Positions 1 through 4,803 of a stretch of DNA of 6,903 nt are shown here, one piece after another; within the stretch, counting starts at the first letter, position 1, and every line of letters begins with the position of its first letter. The notes below the pieces were generated by a model. It ran no database searches and was not told the DNA's origin. It worked only from the letters and a program-made list of their open reading frames with translations. The stretch lies in assembly GCA_027449005.1 (NCBI GenBank), contig DAIDML010000118.1:1-6903 (forward strand). Reading direction: 5' to 3'. Both the position numbers and the translations under genes were made by a program. Source of the stretch: Erysipelotrichaceae bacterium. Its GTDB lineage: Bacteria; Bacillota_I; Bacilli_A; Erysipelotrichales; Erysipelotrichaceae.

Positions 1-2
1 TT

Positions 3-92
3 AAAAGCATTCTACAACGTCTTCATGGAAGCATGAGCATTGAATCCAATGAAATGGAAACCAGTTTCATGATTACACTACCAAGAAAATGA
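3..92 (+). CDS. Sensor histidine kinase, C-terminal tail only (partial)
   Basis: The reading frame is open from the window edge to a TGA at 90-92 and gives 29 residues, KSILQRLHGSMSIES then a short variable stretch, then SFMITLPRK. This matches the very end of the HATPase_c domain of two-component sensor kinases: the helix before the last strands, then 'GG/GS-x-(I/L/V)-x-(I/V)-x-S ... T-x-F-x-(I/V)-x-(L/F)-P'. In such kinases this part closes the ATP-binding fold and the protein acts at the membrane, phosphorylating a response regulator. The ATP-binding N, G1 and G2 boxes and the phosphorylated histidine would all lie upstream of the window. The call rests on a short tail, so the exact kinase family and signal cannot be stated. 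Confidence 0.65.
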   Translation, partial: KSILQRLHGSMSIESNEMETSFMITLPRK

Positions 93-135
93 CTTGCGTG
101 AGTTTTGAAGAAACTTTGCGTCAGTTTCACGTAAG
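92..135 (+). repeat. Imperfect direct repeat and hairpin after the kinase gene
   Basis: ACTTGCGTGAGTTT (92-105) recurs as ACTTTGCGTCAGTTT (113-127), with one inserted base and one substitution. In addition CTTGCGTGA (93-101) can pair with TCACGTAAG (127-135), nine pairs including one G-U, across a 25-nt loop. There is no T-tract, so this is not a standard terminator. It may be a 3' UTR structure or chance. Confidence 0.35.
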
Positions 136-151
136 AAGTTAATCAAAGCAT

Positions 152-163
152 CAAGTATACTTG
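152..163. repeat. 12-bp perfect palindrome CAAGTATACTTG
   Basis: This perfect dyad lies in the gene-free stretch 93-398. It could be a protein-binding site, but no convincing promoter is attached to it. Apart from this site, the 92-135 repeat, the terminator at 228-260, a second palindrome at 323-334 and a weak promoter, I see nothing supportable in that 306-bp stretch. Confidence 0.35.
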
Positions 164-227
164 TCTTACAAGGACACCCCTTGAACAATAAAGACATTAC
201 TCGCATGATCGTCTCTCCTAAGTTAAC

Positions 228-260
228 AAAACAGCCATTGCAAGAGGCTGTTTTTGTTTT
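228..260 (+). terminator. Rho-independent terminator (histidine kinase unit)
   Basis: AAAACAGCC (228-236) pairs perfectly with GGCTGTTTT (246-254) across a 9-nt loop and is followed by TGTTTT. It lies 135 bp beyond the kinase stop, leaving a long 3' UTR, and probably ends that transcript before the next gene. Confidence 0.75.
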
Positions 261-322
261 GGGAAGAAAATTGGACAGTGAAAGCGATAAAAAACAAGTA
301 AAGCTATAACTTGGGTTAAAAG

Positions 323-334
323 TTGATTAATCAA
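323..334. promoter_or_regulatory. 12-bp palindrome TTGATTAATCAA upstream of the lipoprotein gene
   Basis: This perfect dyad lies 65 bp upstream of the ATG at 399 and just upstream of the likely promoter, a position suited to a regulator site. No specific regulator is recognised. Confidence 0.35.
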
Positions 335-352
335 ACCTGTGAATATTGTAAC

Positions 353-380
353 TTGCTTAAGTGATGGATAACATTAAAGT
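353..380 (+). promoter_or_regulatory. Possible promoter for the 399-1247 unit
   Basis: TTGCTT (353-358) and TAAAGT (375-380) are spaced by 16 bp. Both boxes are imperfect. They fit a short leader that carries the strong ribosome binding site at 386-393. Other pairings are possible in this AT-rich stretch. Confidence 0.3.
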
Positions 381-385
381 ATAAC

Positions 386-393
386 GGTGGAGG
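386..393 (+). promoter_or_regulatory. Ribosome binding site GGTGGAGG that fixes the start at 399
   Basis: GGTGGAGG is followed by five A's and then ATG at 399. The in-frame GTG at 387 lies inside this Shine-Dalgarno sequence, so it cannot be the start. Confidence 0.8.
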
Positions 394-398
394 AAAAA

Positions 399-881
399 AT
401 GAAAAAAATAATCGTTACAATATTTGCTTTACTTTTGTTTACTGCTTGTGGGAGTGAGGTTGCTGATAATGAACCAGAGCCTGTTGAAAAACCGACCGAA
501 TACTCTGTTGGGCAATCGATAAATTTTGATAATGGATTAATTGTAAAAGTTGAGTCAACTAGAACTGACGGTGGGAAAGAATATTTTGAACCAGATGAAG
601 GGAATGAATATTATTACATCAAAATCAGACTTGAAAACAAAGGTAAGGAATCCTATGCATCAAGTTCAATGTTTAGTTATGAATTAAGAGATAGTGAAGG
701 AATAACTTATAAATCAGCAATATTTGCTGAGACAGTAGGTGATATTGATGGAACAGTCTTGGTTGGAGATGTGCTTGTTGGTGAAGTAGCATTCGAAGTT
801 CCTATTGAATTATCCGCAAGTCTTTATCTTTACTTCACGCCAGATCTTTTCTCAGATCCAATTAAAATCAAATTAAAATAG
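399..881 (+). CDS. DUF4352-like (telokin-like Ig fold) surface lipoprotein
   Basis: The protein has 160 residues from ATG 399. Residues 1-16 form a lipoprotein signal peptide (MKK, hydrophobic core, then L-F-T-A) with Cys17 as the lipidation site, so the mature protein should be anchored on the outer face of the membrane. An acidic, Pro/Glu-rich linker (about 18-35) leads to one beta-rich domain. That domain has the DUF4352 pattern: 'YYYIKIRLENKGKES' (71-85), a mid-domain 'YELRDSEGITY' (94-104), and a late 'GEVAFEVP' strand (128-135). DUF4352 domains are common in Gram-positive and prophage lipoproteins, mostly without assigned function. The membrane-protein gene starts 9 bp downstream and shares the terminator at 1248, so the two are probably co-transcribed. 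The fold assignment is by pattern; no activity can be proposed. Confidence 0.8.
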   Translation: MKKIIVTIFALLLFTACGSEVADNEPEPVEKPTEYSVGQSINFDNGLIVKVESTRTDGGKEYFEPDEGNEYYYIKIRLENKGKESYASSSMFSYELRDSEGITYKSAIFAETVGDIDGTVLVGDVLVGEVAFEVPIELSASLYLYFTPDLFSDPIKIKLK

Positions 882-890
882 GAGAAAAAC

Positions 891-1247
891 ATGAAAAAAA
901 GCAAATTATTACTCGTCTCATGGATTATGACAGGGGTTTATGTTGTTTATTTAGTGACTTACTTTGCTTCCATTTTGAACAATACAACTGGTGCAGAGCA
1001 AGTAGGAGCAGGACTTGCTGGTGTGATAGTATTCCCTCATGCATTATTGACATTCTTAGGGTTAATTTTTAATTTCTTTGGTTGGTCAATGAACAAGCGG
1101 GGTTTTGCATTAACCGGTGCAATCCTTTACTCGGTTGCGATGTTGCTATTCCCAATCTACTTCTTCTTCATCTTGGTGCAAACCATTTTATCATTTATTG
1201 CATATGCCAAAATGAAGCCTATGATTCCATCAGCTCAGTCAGCTTGA
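891..1247 (+). CDS. Small multi-pass membrane protein
   Basis: The protein has 118 residues, with ATG at 891 preceded by GGAG at a good distance (TAGGAGAAAAACATG). It is almost entirely hydrophobic. There is a likely membrane helix at about 8-28, a second at about 38-64, and a long hydrophobic stretch at about 71-106 that could be one or two more helices. The loop NKR (68-70) and the C-terminal KMKP (107-110) carry the positive charge and probably face the cytoplasm. There is no signal peptide cleavage site and no catalytic motif. It sits directly after the DUF4352-like lipoprotein, so a membrane partnership with it is plausible but unproven. I know similar small membrane proteins in Firmicutes only loosely and cannot name a family. 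Confidence 0.75.
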   Translation: MKKSKLLLVSWIMTGVYVVYLVTYFASILNNTTGAEQVGAGLAGVIVFPHALLTFLGLIFNFFGWSMNKRGFALTGAILYSVAMLLFPIYFFFILVQTILSFIAYAKMKPMIPSAQSA

Positions 1248-1274
1248 GAACACCGCAAGGTGTTCTTTTTATTT
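1248..1274 (+). terminator. Rho-independent terminator after the lipoprotein/membrane-protein unit
   Basis: GAACACC (1248-1254), a GCAA tetraloop and GGTGTTC (1259-1265) are followed by TTTTTATTT. The stem starts immediately after the TGA stop at 1245-1247. The T-tract overlaps the stop codon of the convergent minus-strand gene (1269-1271). On the minus strand no T-run follows the stem, so it should act mainly on the plus strand. Confidence 0.85.
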
Positions 1275-2363
1275 CCACATATTAAAACCCTGATTAAAAG
1301 CTATTGTGTGTAATGAGATGATTTGATTGGTTAGTATCTTTGAAAAATCATCAAAGTGCACATCATAGTTGGAATGATGCAACAATGGATTCAGGTATTC
1401 ATAATCTTGTAAAGGATGTTTATTGCTAGAAAATGGGTGGAATGTTTGAACAGTCTTATAAAACGAATACTGCAAATCTACGAATCTTTCTACATGAGTC
1501 AATTGTGGTAAATGATTACTTTTCTCACTGTTTAGATTTTTGTGCATAGGTGTAAGATTCCAAAGTTCATTGTGCATTACAAAATCAAAAGGAATCACAT
1601 GATCTAAACTAAGAGTACCATGAGTGATTACAGATGAAGGTGTTATTTCTTGGTTCAAGTAAATATCAAAAGCAAGAGAGTGATTATGCATGCGCGCGAA
1701 GTCCCAAACTTTTGTTTGAGCTGCCAAACTTCTTGATACAAGACTTGAATCTACTTTAAAGGGGATGTTAGGTGTAGACGGATTTCTTGTTTGTAAGAAA
1801 ACTATTAAATTAAACTTGTACCACTCTAAAATCAACTTTGAATGCTGAATAATGTATTCAGCCCACAACGGATTAATGTTAATGGTTTGATGATGTAAAT
1901 CAATATAGTATAGTGATTTCTTGTCTCTATTGATAAGGTTAAGCAACTGATTATTAATGTTTTGATCATTACCAGAAAAAGATTCTGTCTTATAGAAAGG
2001 TCGCAGTAATCGATACATTACATATGAAGTTACAATCGATGTTTTTTCGTTTGAAGGCATTCCATTGATTCGCTGTAATGCTTGATGACTTGAATACTTG
2101 CTACTAAGATTGAACTCTTTCACTTTCTTTTCAATCAAGTCTTGATGTCCAAGCGTCAATTTATAGACATGAATTAATGGTAATGCTTCCATAAACATGA
2201 AATCCGATAAGGAACTAAAGGAAACACTAAGTTTTCCTTGTTGAATAGAATCAAAGAGAGCTTTGAAAAAGAATAGTTTGTACGAGTTGGTTAATCCTTG
2301 TCTGTGAAAGATTTGACTAAAACTCACAATATCAAGTTGGTTGCTATTAGGTAAATCTATCAT
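1269..2363 (-). CDS. Stand-alone HNH endonuclease-domain protein
   Basis: The protein has 364 residues, with ATG at 2363-2361 behind AAGGGGGT. A C-terminal HNH nuclease (beta-beta-alpha-metal) core is visible: 'LDHVIP' with His255, the metal-binding and general-base position, then 'ELWNL' with Asn269, then 'NLNSEKSN' with Asn278 and Lys281. The protein contains no cysteine, so this is the zinc-free form of HNH. The helical N-terminus (about 10-80, with 'NSYKLFFFKALFDSIQQGK' and a later 'YKLTLGHQD') resembles, from memory, a family of solitary bacterial HNH proteins with a conserved 'SYKFFWFLALLD' N-terminal region. HNH domains cut or nick DNA; a role in restriction or phage defence is common for the class but not shown here. 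There is no methyltransferase or partner gene beside it. It is convergent with the preceding unit and has no clear terminator of its own. Confidence 0.8.
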   Translation of the reverse strand: MIDLPNSNQLDIVSFSQIFHRQGLTNSYKLFFFKALFDSIQQGKLSVSFSSLSDFMFMEALPLIHVYKLTLGHQDLIEKKVKEFNLSSKYSSHQALQRINGMPSNEKTSIVTSYVMYRLLRPFYKTESFSGNDQNINNQLLNLINRDKKSLYYIDLHHQTININPLWAEYIIQHSKLILEWYKFNLIVFLQTRNPSTPNIPFKVDSSLVSRSLAAQTKVWDFARMHNHSLAFDIYLNQEITPSSVITHGTLSLDHVIPFDFVMHNELWNLTPMHKNLNSEKSNHLPQLTHVERFVDLQYSFYKTVQTFHPFSSNKHPLQDYEYLNPLLHHSNYDVHFDDFSKILTNQIISLHTIAFNQGFNMWK

Positions 2364-2367
2364 TACT

Positions 2368-2376
2368 ACCCCCTTT
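2368..2376 (-). promoter_or_regulatory. Ribosome binding site of the HNH gene
   Basis: On the minus strand AAGGGGGT lies a few bases before the ATG at 2363-2361, and a second GAGGTG lies further upstream. The G-rich run is unusual beside the AAGGAGG-type sites elsewhere in the window, but it supports this start. No convincing minus-strand promoter was found in 2377-2480. Confidence 0.55.
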
Positions 2377-2524
2377 TTTCACCTCATGACTTTCAATAAG
2401 AAACTAAAAGATTTTTGATTTGTAATGAAGCACTCTACATGATTGCCATAGTAAATTAATCATATCCAATCCTTCCCTAAACTACAACACACCCTACAAA
2501 ATAACCACTAAAACAGAGGAATAA

Positions 2525-2593
2525 ATGTCAGTTATCATTCATTTTATGCATTTTGTCATTCCTCAAAGATTAAAACATGACTTTCAGTTATAA
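2525..2593 (+). CDS. Candidate 22-codon leader ORF upstream of the 2618 gene
   Basis: AGAGGA (2515-2520) precedes ATG 2525 by four bases. The frame reads MSVIIHFMHFVIPQRLKHDF, then Gln-Leu, and stops at TAA 2591-2593. The stop abuts the hairpin at 2594-2613 that hides the Shine-Dalgarno sequence of the next gene. This is the geometry of a leader peptide whose translation would open that hairpin. The peptide matches nothing I know, and a frame this short can arise by chance in AT-rich DNA. Its end also overlaps a TATAAT box, which offers a competing explanation. No clear promoter upstream of it was identified. Confidence 0.3.
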   Translation: MSVIIHFMHFVIPQRLKHDFQL

Positions 2594-2594
2594 T
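2589..2594 (+). promoter_or_regulatory. Possible -10 box TATAAT for the 2618 gene
   Basis: This is a perfect TATAAT 24 bp before the ATG, so transcription would begin near 2601 and give a very short leader. No acceptable -35 is found 16-18 bp upstream, and TTGTCA at 2553 is too far away. Use of this site would require an activator or be weak. Confidence 0.4.
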
Positions 2595-2613
2595 GACCTC
2601 AACAAGGAGGTCA
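2594..2613 (+). promoter_or_regulatory. Hairpin sequestering the Shine-Dalgarno of the 2618 gene
   Basis: TGACCTC (2594-2600) pairs perfectly with GAGGTCA (2607-2613) across the loop AACAAG. The 3' arm contains most of the AAGGAGGT ribosome binding site (2604-2611), so in an RNA that includes both arms the site is masked. As DNA, the same sequence is a 7+6+7 palindrome overlapping the expected transcription start and could instead be an operator. Confidence 0.55.
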
Positions 2614-2617
2614 ATCT

Positions 2618-3127
2618 ATGACATCAACTCTTCGCTTATCTCATCCTCATTTTAAAGTCACCACACTTTTAAGTACGTTACTTTTAAGTGTTATGTTTGT
2701 ATTCTTTTTTACTTCCAATGCTCATGCGGTCCTCAAAGTTCCTGATGAAGCAAGTTTAGACAAGATTGAAGAATCTCTCATTGAGAAAGTCCATCCAACC
2801 ATAGAGATCAGTTCCGCATGGATCATTGATTTCCCATCTGAAGTCAAACTCAGCTTCTATCAAGTCATTGCTTTTGTGGGAGAAGATAAAGTTGAAAAAA
2901 CCTTCTTCTTGGATATGACGACCTATGATCTAGTTGAAGAATCCCTCATTGAATCCTATCGTGAACAAGAAGCCAATGCAGTTGATCCTATCATGACTAC
3001 CACTGGAACCAAAGACCTAGAGTTAGGAAAAGAAACAAACAACCTTTGGGCACTACCACTTCTTGCTGGAATCATAGCCTTAGGCTCACTCATCTTTAAA
3101 GATAAGAAAGCACAAGTCAATCATTAG
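2618..3127 (+). CDS. Secreted or membrane-anchored protein of unknown function
   Basis: The protein has 169 residues, with ATG at 2618 six bases after AAGGAGGT. A long signal peptide (about 1-37) has a basic N-terminus, a hydrophobic core around 17-32 and a type I signal peptidase site after Ala-His-Ala (35-37). The mature region 38-142 is acidic and beta-rich in look, with 'FYQVIAFVGEDKVEKTFFLDM' across 80-100. The string EESLIE occurs twice (51-56 and 107-112). A C-terminal hydrophobic helix (about 143-160) followed by KDKK would anchor it with a short cytoplasmic tail. This layout resembles a sortase substrate, but no LPxTG-like motif precedes the helix, so it is more likely a simple single-pass anchor. 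It is transcribed alone, ending at the terminator at 3135. I do not recognise the family. Confidence 0.8.
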   Translation: MTSTLRLSHPHFKVTTLLSTLLLSVMFVFFFTSNAHAVLKVPDEASLDKIEESLIEKVHPTIEISSAWIIDFPSEVKLSFYQVIAFVGEDKVEKTFFLDMTTYDLVEESLIESYREQEANAVDPIMTTTGTKDLELGKETNNLWALPLLAGIIALGSLIFKDKKAQVNH

Positions 3128-3134
3128 ATCATCT

Positions 3135-3164
3135 AAAGTCGACATCAAAATCGACTTTTTATTT
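3135..3164 (+). terminator. Rho-independent terminator after the 2618 gene
   Basis: AAAGTCGA (3135-3142) pairs with TCGACTTT (3151-3158) across an 8-nt loop and is followed by TTATTT. It is seven bases after the stop codon. Confidence 0.85.
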
Positions 3165-3233
3165 GTGAAATTTTACAGAAAAGCGGGTACTTACCATAAG
3201 TAAGTTAAAAATTTCACAATAATTGTGAAATTT
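3163..3233. promoter_or_regulatory. Three mutually complementary 12-bp arms (TTGTGAAATTT repeats), likely operator region
   Basis: Arm A is TTGTGAAATTTT (3163-3174), arm B is AAAATTTCACAA (3208-3219) and arm C is ATTGTGAAATTT (3222-3233). A and B are perfect reverse complements over 12 bp. The B region (3209-3220) and C are also perfect reverse complements over 12 bp around a single central A (3221). A and C share TTGTGAAATTT exactly 60 bp apart. A small hairpin, ACTTAC (3189-3194) with GTAAGT (3200-3205), sits between A and B. A further TTGTGAA occurs at 3256-3262, inside the promoter spacer. The dyad centre lies about 60 bp before the predicted transcription start, a typical activator position. 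No named regulator's consensus fits clearly. Confidence 0.65.
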
Positions 3234-3246
3234 ATATCACATTGTA

Positions 3247-3274
3247 TTGACTTACTTGTGAATAACTGTACAAT
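3247..3274 (+). promoter_or_regulatory. Promoter of the surface lipoprotein operon
   Basis: TTGACT (3247-3252) and TACAAT (3269-3274) are spaced by 16 bp, each one mismatch from the sigma-A consensus. The start would be near 3281, giving a roughly 16-nt leader that contains AAGGAG. The spacer carries another copy of TTGTGAA. Confidence 0.65.
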
Positions 3275-3284
3275 ATAAATGAAC

Positions 3285-3290
3285 AAGGAG
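3285..3290 (+). promoter_or_regulatory. Ribosome binding site AAGGAG that fixes the start at 3297
   Basis: AAGGAG is six bases before ATG 3297. The in-frame ATG at 3279 lies upstream of this site and before the predicted transcript start. Starting at 3297 also gives a clean lipoprotein signal peptide. Confidence 0.8.
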
Positions 3291-3296
3291 AACCAA

Positions 3297-3998
3297 ATGA
3301 AATACTTAATGAGATTTCTGGTAGCATCCTTACTCTTTGCTGCACTGAGTGGATGTTCCCCAGCAGAGTCAAACACTCCAGAACCAACTGGTGAATTAAC
3401 TCTGGAAATGATTAATGAGTGGCTTAATAGTTCAGGTGATATTGGACCAGGGACTATTGCTAATGCAGTAGCTGTTGTGCCTATCATGCACATTGATGGA
3501 CCGAAAAAAGAATCTGATTTTTATGCCTTCATCAACTTCAAGTATAAAGGACGTGATTATATTAAATACCAAATCACTTACTTGTCATGTACTTGCCGTG
3601 CTGCCTATGTTAATTATTGGCAAACCATGTATATCGAGTTATCACTTCCAGAATCTGGAAGCAAAGATGATGTAGTGGTACGTTTTGTTTCTTTTGACAA
3701 AGATCCAAGTGGTGAATACAACGCTGGATTTTGGGGTGATAGTTTAGTTATTCCTGAAGGAGTAACATATTCTACATTCAAAGAACAATACATTCCATTC
3801 TTCTTTGATAAAACAGCATCATACATGAATGGATTAGACACCATGTGGGATATTCCTGCTACTGATTATGCAGCAGGAGAAGGTCGTGCTGATTTCTCAA
3901 CAGATATCTTATCTGGATCGTCAGTATCCGCAAACAACATGATTCGTGCGATTAATGCTGTCATTAAATACCACGAAACAGACGAATTCTTTAACTAA
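3297..3998 (+). CDS. FMN-binding-domain-like surface lipoprotein with a C-T-C motif
   Basis: The protein has 233 residues. Residues 1-19 form a lipoprotein signal peptide with lipobox LSGC, and Cys20 would be lipidated, placing it on the outer membrane face. A short Pro/Glu linker is followed by a globular domain with 'YLSCTCRAAYVNYW' (95-108, Cys98 and Cys100), 'GFWGDS' (144-149), and a C-terminal 'DILSGSSVSANNMIRAINAV' (203-222). The last part matches the FMN_bind domain pattern D-x-x-(S/T)-G-A-(T/S)-x-(S/T), the site of covalent flavinylation by ApbE in NqrC/RnfG-type proteins. Here Ala is replaced by Ser208 and the acceptor would be Ser209 rather than Thr. The likely role is extracytoplasmic electron transfer or flavin binding; this is inference. 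It is first in an operon with a rhodanese lipoprotein 14 bp downstream. Confidence 0.65.
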   Translation: MKYLMRFLVASLLFAALSGCSPAESNTPEPTGELTLEMINEWLNSSGDIGPGTIANAVAVVPIMHIDGPKKESDFYAFINFKYKGRDYIKYQITYLSCTCRAAYVNYWQTMYIELSLPESGSKDDVVVRFVSFDKDPSGEYNAGFWGDSLVIPEGVTYSTFKEQYIPFFFDKTASYMNGLDTMWDIPATDYAAGEGRADFSTDILSGSSVSANNMIRAINAVIKYHETDEFFN

Positions 3999-4012
3999 AC
4001 AGGAGAAATCAA

Positions 4013-4699
4013 ATGAAAAAGATGTTAGTAGTTTTAACGGCTTTACTTGCACTTGCTGCATGTGCTCCATCTGATGCTGAATTAGTAGAAAAAGGTTGGG
4101 TTCTCAATCCAACAGAAAATGGTTATGTTCAATACTTAGATTTACCAGCTCCAATCGACACTACAAAAACTTACAAACCTAACAAAGATGCTGAACCAGT
4201 AGCTTGTAAAGAAGGTGTATACAGTAGCGATTGTTCATCAATTAACGCTGAAAACTTGATTGATTACATGGGCCGTAACGATGTATTCTATATTGATTTA
4301 AGAGATTACAACAACTATGCAGAAAAACATATTCGTGGATTTGGAGTTATTCCTTATTTCGGTTTAATTTTCAATGCTGAAGCACATACTGATGCAACTA
4401 AAGTTCAACTCTTTGGTGGATCTCCAGAAGCTCCTGTCGCAACATACAAAGAATCCGTAGCTTTATTAAAAGCATTATTTCCACAAGATCGTCCATTGTT
4501 CATCATGTGCCAATCTGGTGCACGTGTGAGCTGGTTAATGCAAATTCTTGCCGCAAACGGTTACGATATGTCAAAAGTTTATAACGTTGGAGGTATGGGA
4601 CAATACACTGACAGCAAATATGCTCCAGTAATCACAGACACTGCAGAGTTTAAACTTCAAATCACTTACGGTATTGAAGGCTTAACTCGTAATAACTAA
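4013..4699 (+). CDS. Rhodanese-like surface lipoprotein
   Basis: The protein has 228 residues, with ATG at 4013 seven bases after GGAG. The signal peptide ends in LAAC with Cys17 as the lipidation site, so the protein should act outside the membrane. A rhodanese fold covers about 76-200. It shows 'FYIDLRDYNNYAEKHIRGF' (92-110, the usual 'DvR...Y..gHI.GA' strand and helix), then the catalytic loop 'MCQSGARVSW' with nucleophile Cys166 and Arg171 (CxxGxR), and a late 'VYNVGGMGQY' (189-198). Rhodaneses carry a persulfide on this cysteine and transfer sulfur to thiols or cyanide; some related proteins are phosphatases or redox proteins. Two more cysteines, Cys65 and Cys74, precede the fold and could form a disulfide or relay thiol. 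Co-transcription with the FMN-binding-like lipoprotein suggests a shared extracellular redox or sulfur function. Confidence 0.85.
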   Translation: MKKMLVVLTALLALAACAPSDAELVEKGWVLNPTENGYVQYLDLPAPIDTTKTYKPNKDAEPVACKEGVYSSDCSSINAENLIDYMGRNDVFYIDLRDYNNYAEKHIRGFGVIPYFGLIFNAEAHTDATKVQLFGGSPEAPVATYKESVALLKALFPQDRPLFIMCQSGARVSWLMQILAANGYDMSKVYNVGGMGQYTDSKYAPVITDTAEFKLQITYGIEGLTRNN

Positions 4700-4709
4700 A
4701 ATATTCATT

Positions 4710-4748
4710 AAAACCAGTTAATTCAATCAACTGGTTTTATTATTTTAA
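4710..4748 (+). terminator. Terminator of the lipoprotein operon, possibly bidirectional
   Basis: AAAACCAGTT (4710-4719) pairs with AACTGGTTTT (4729-4738) across a 9-nt loop and is followed by ATTATTTT. The minus strand also reads out into a T-rich stretch, so it may back up the terminator of the convergent gene. Confidence 0.8.
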
Positions 4749-4778
4749 AAAGGTGTCTTTCAATAGAGATTGACACCT
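4741..4778 (-). terminator. Terminator of the minus-strand LiaF-like gene
   Basis: Read on the minus strand, AGGTGTC (4778-4772) pairs with GACACCT (4757-4751) across a 14-nt loop, then TTTT follows. It lies about 25 bp beyond the stop codon at 4806-4804 and faces the plus-strand terminator tail to tail. Confidence 0.7.
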
Positions 4779-4803
4779 ATATTTCATATTCAGTTTATTC
4801 TTG

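Noticed and set aside
181..309. Short frame from TTG 181 or ATG 205, about 34-42 codons, with AAGGA upstream
   Set aside because: It runs straight through the strong terminator hairpin at 228-254 and encodes nothing recognisable.
1082..1285. Overlapping frame inside the small membrane protein
   Set aside because: It is out of frame within a well-supported gene, continues across its terminator and has no ribosome binding site.
3020..3100. LPxTG wall-sorting signal in the 2618 gene product
   Set aside because: No LPxTG or close variant is present before the C-terminal hydrophobic helix.
3163..3180. Rex-type operator TTGTGAA-N4-TACAGAA
   Set aside because: The second half-site has two mismatches, and the stronger dyad nearby has the half-sites in the opposite order. 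It was kept only as a resemblance.
3223..3243. CRP/FNR-like site TGTGA...TCACA
   Set aside because: The half-sites are separated by 8 bp instead of 6, so the CRP consensus is not met. The overlapping perfect dyad at 3209-3233 explains the bases better.
3191..3493. Minus-strand frame across the operator region and the lipoprotein signal peptide
   Set aside because: It is antisense to a clear lipoprotein start and promoter, with no ribosome binding site or recognisable domain.
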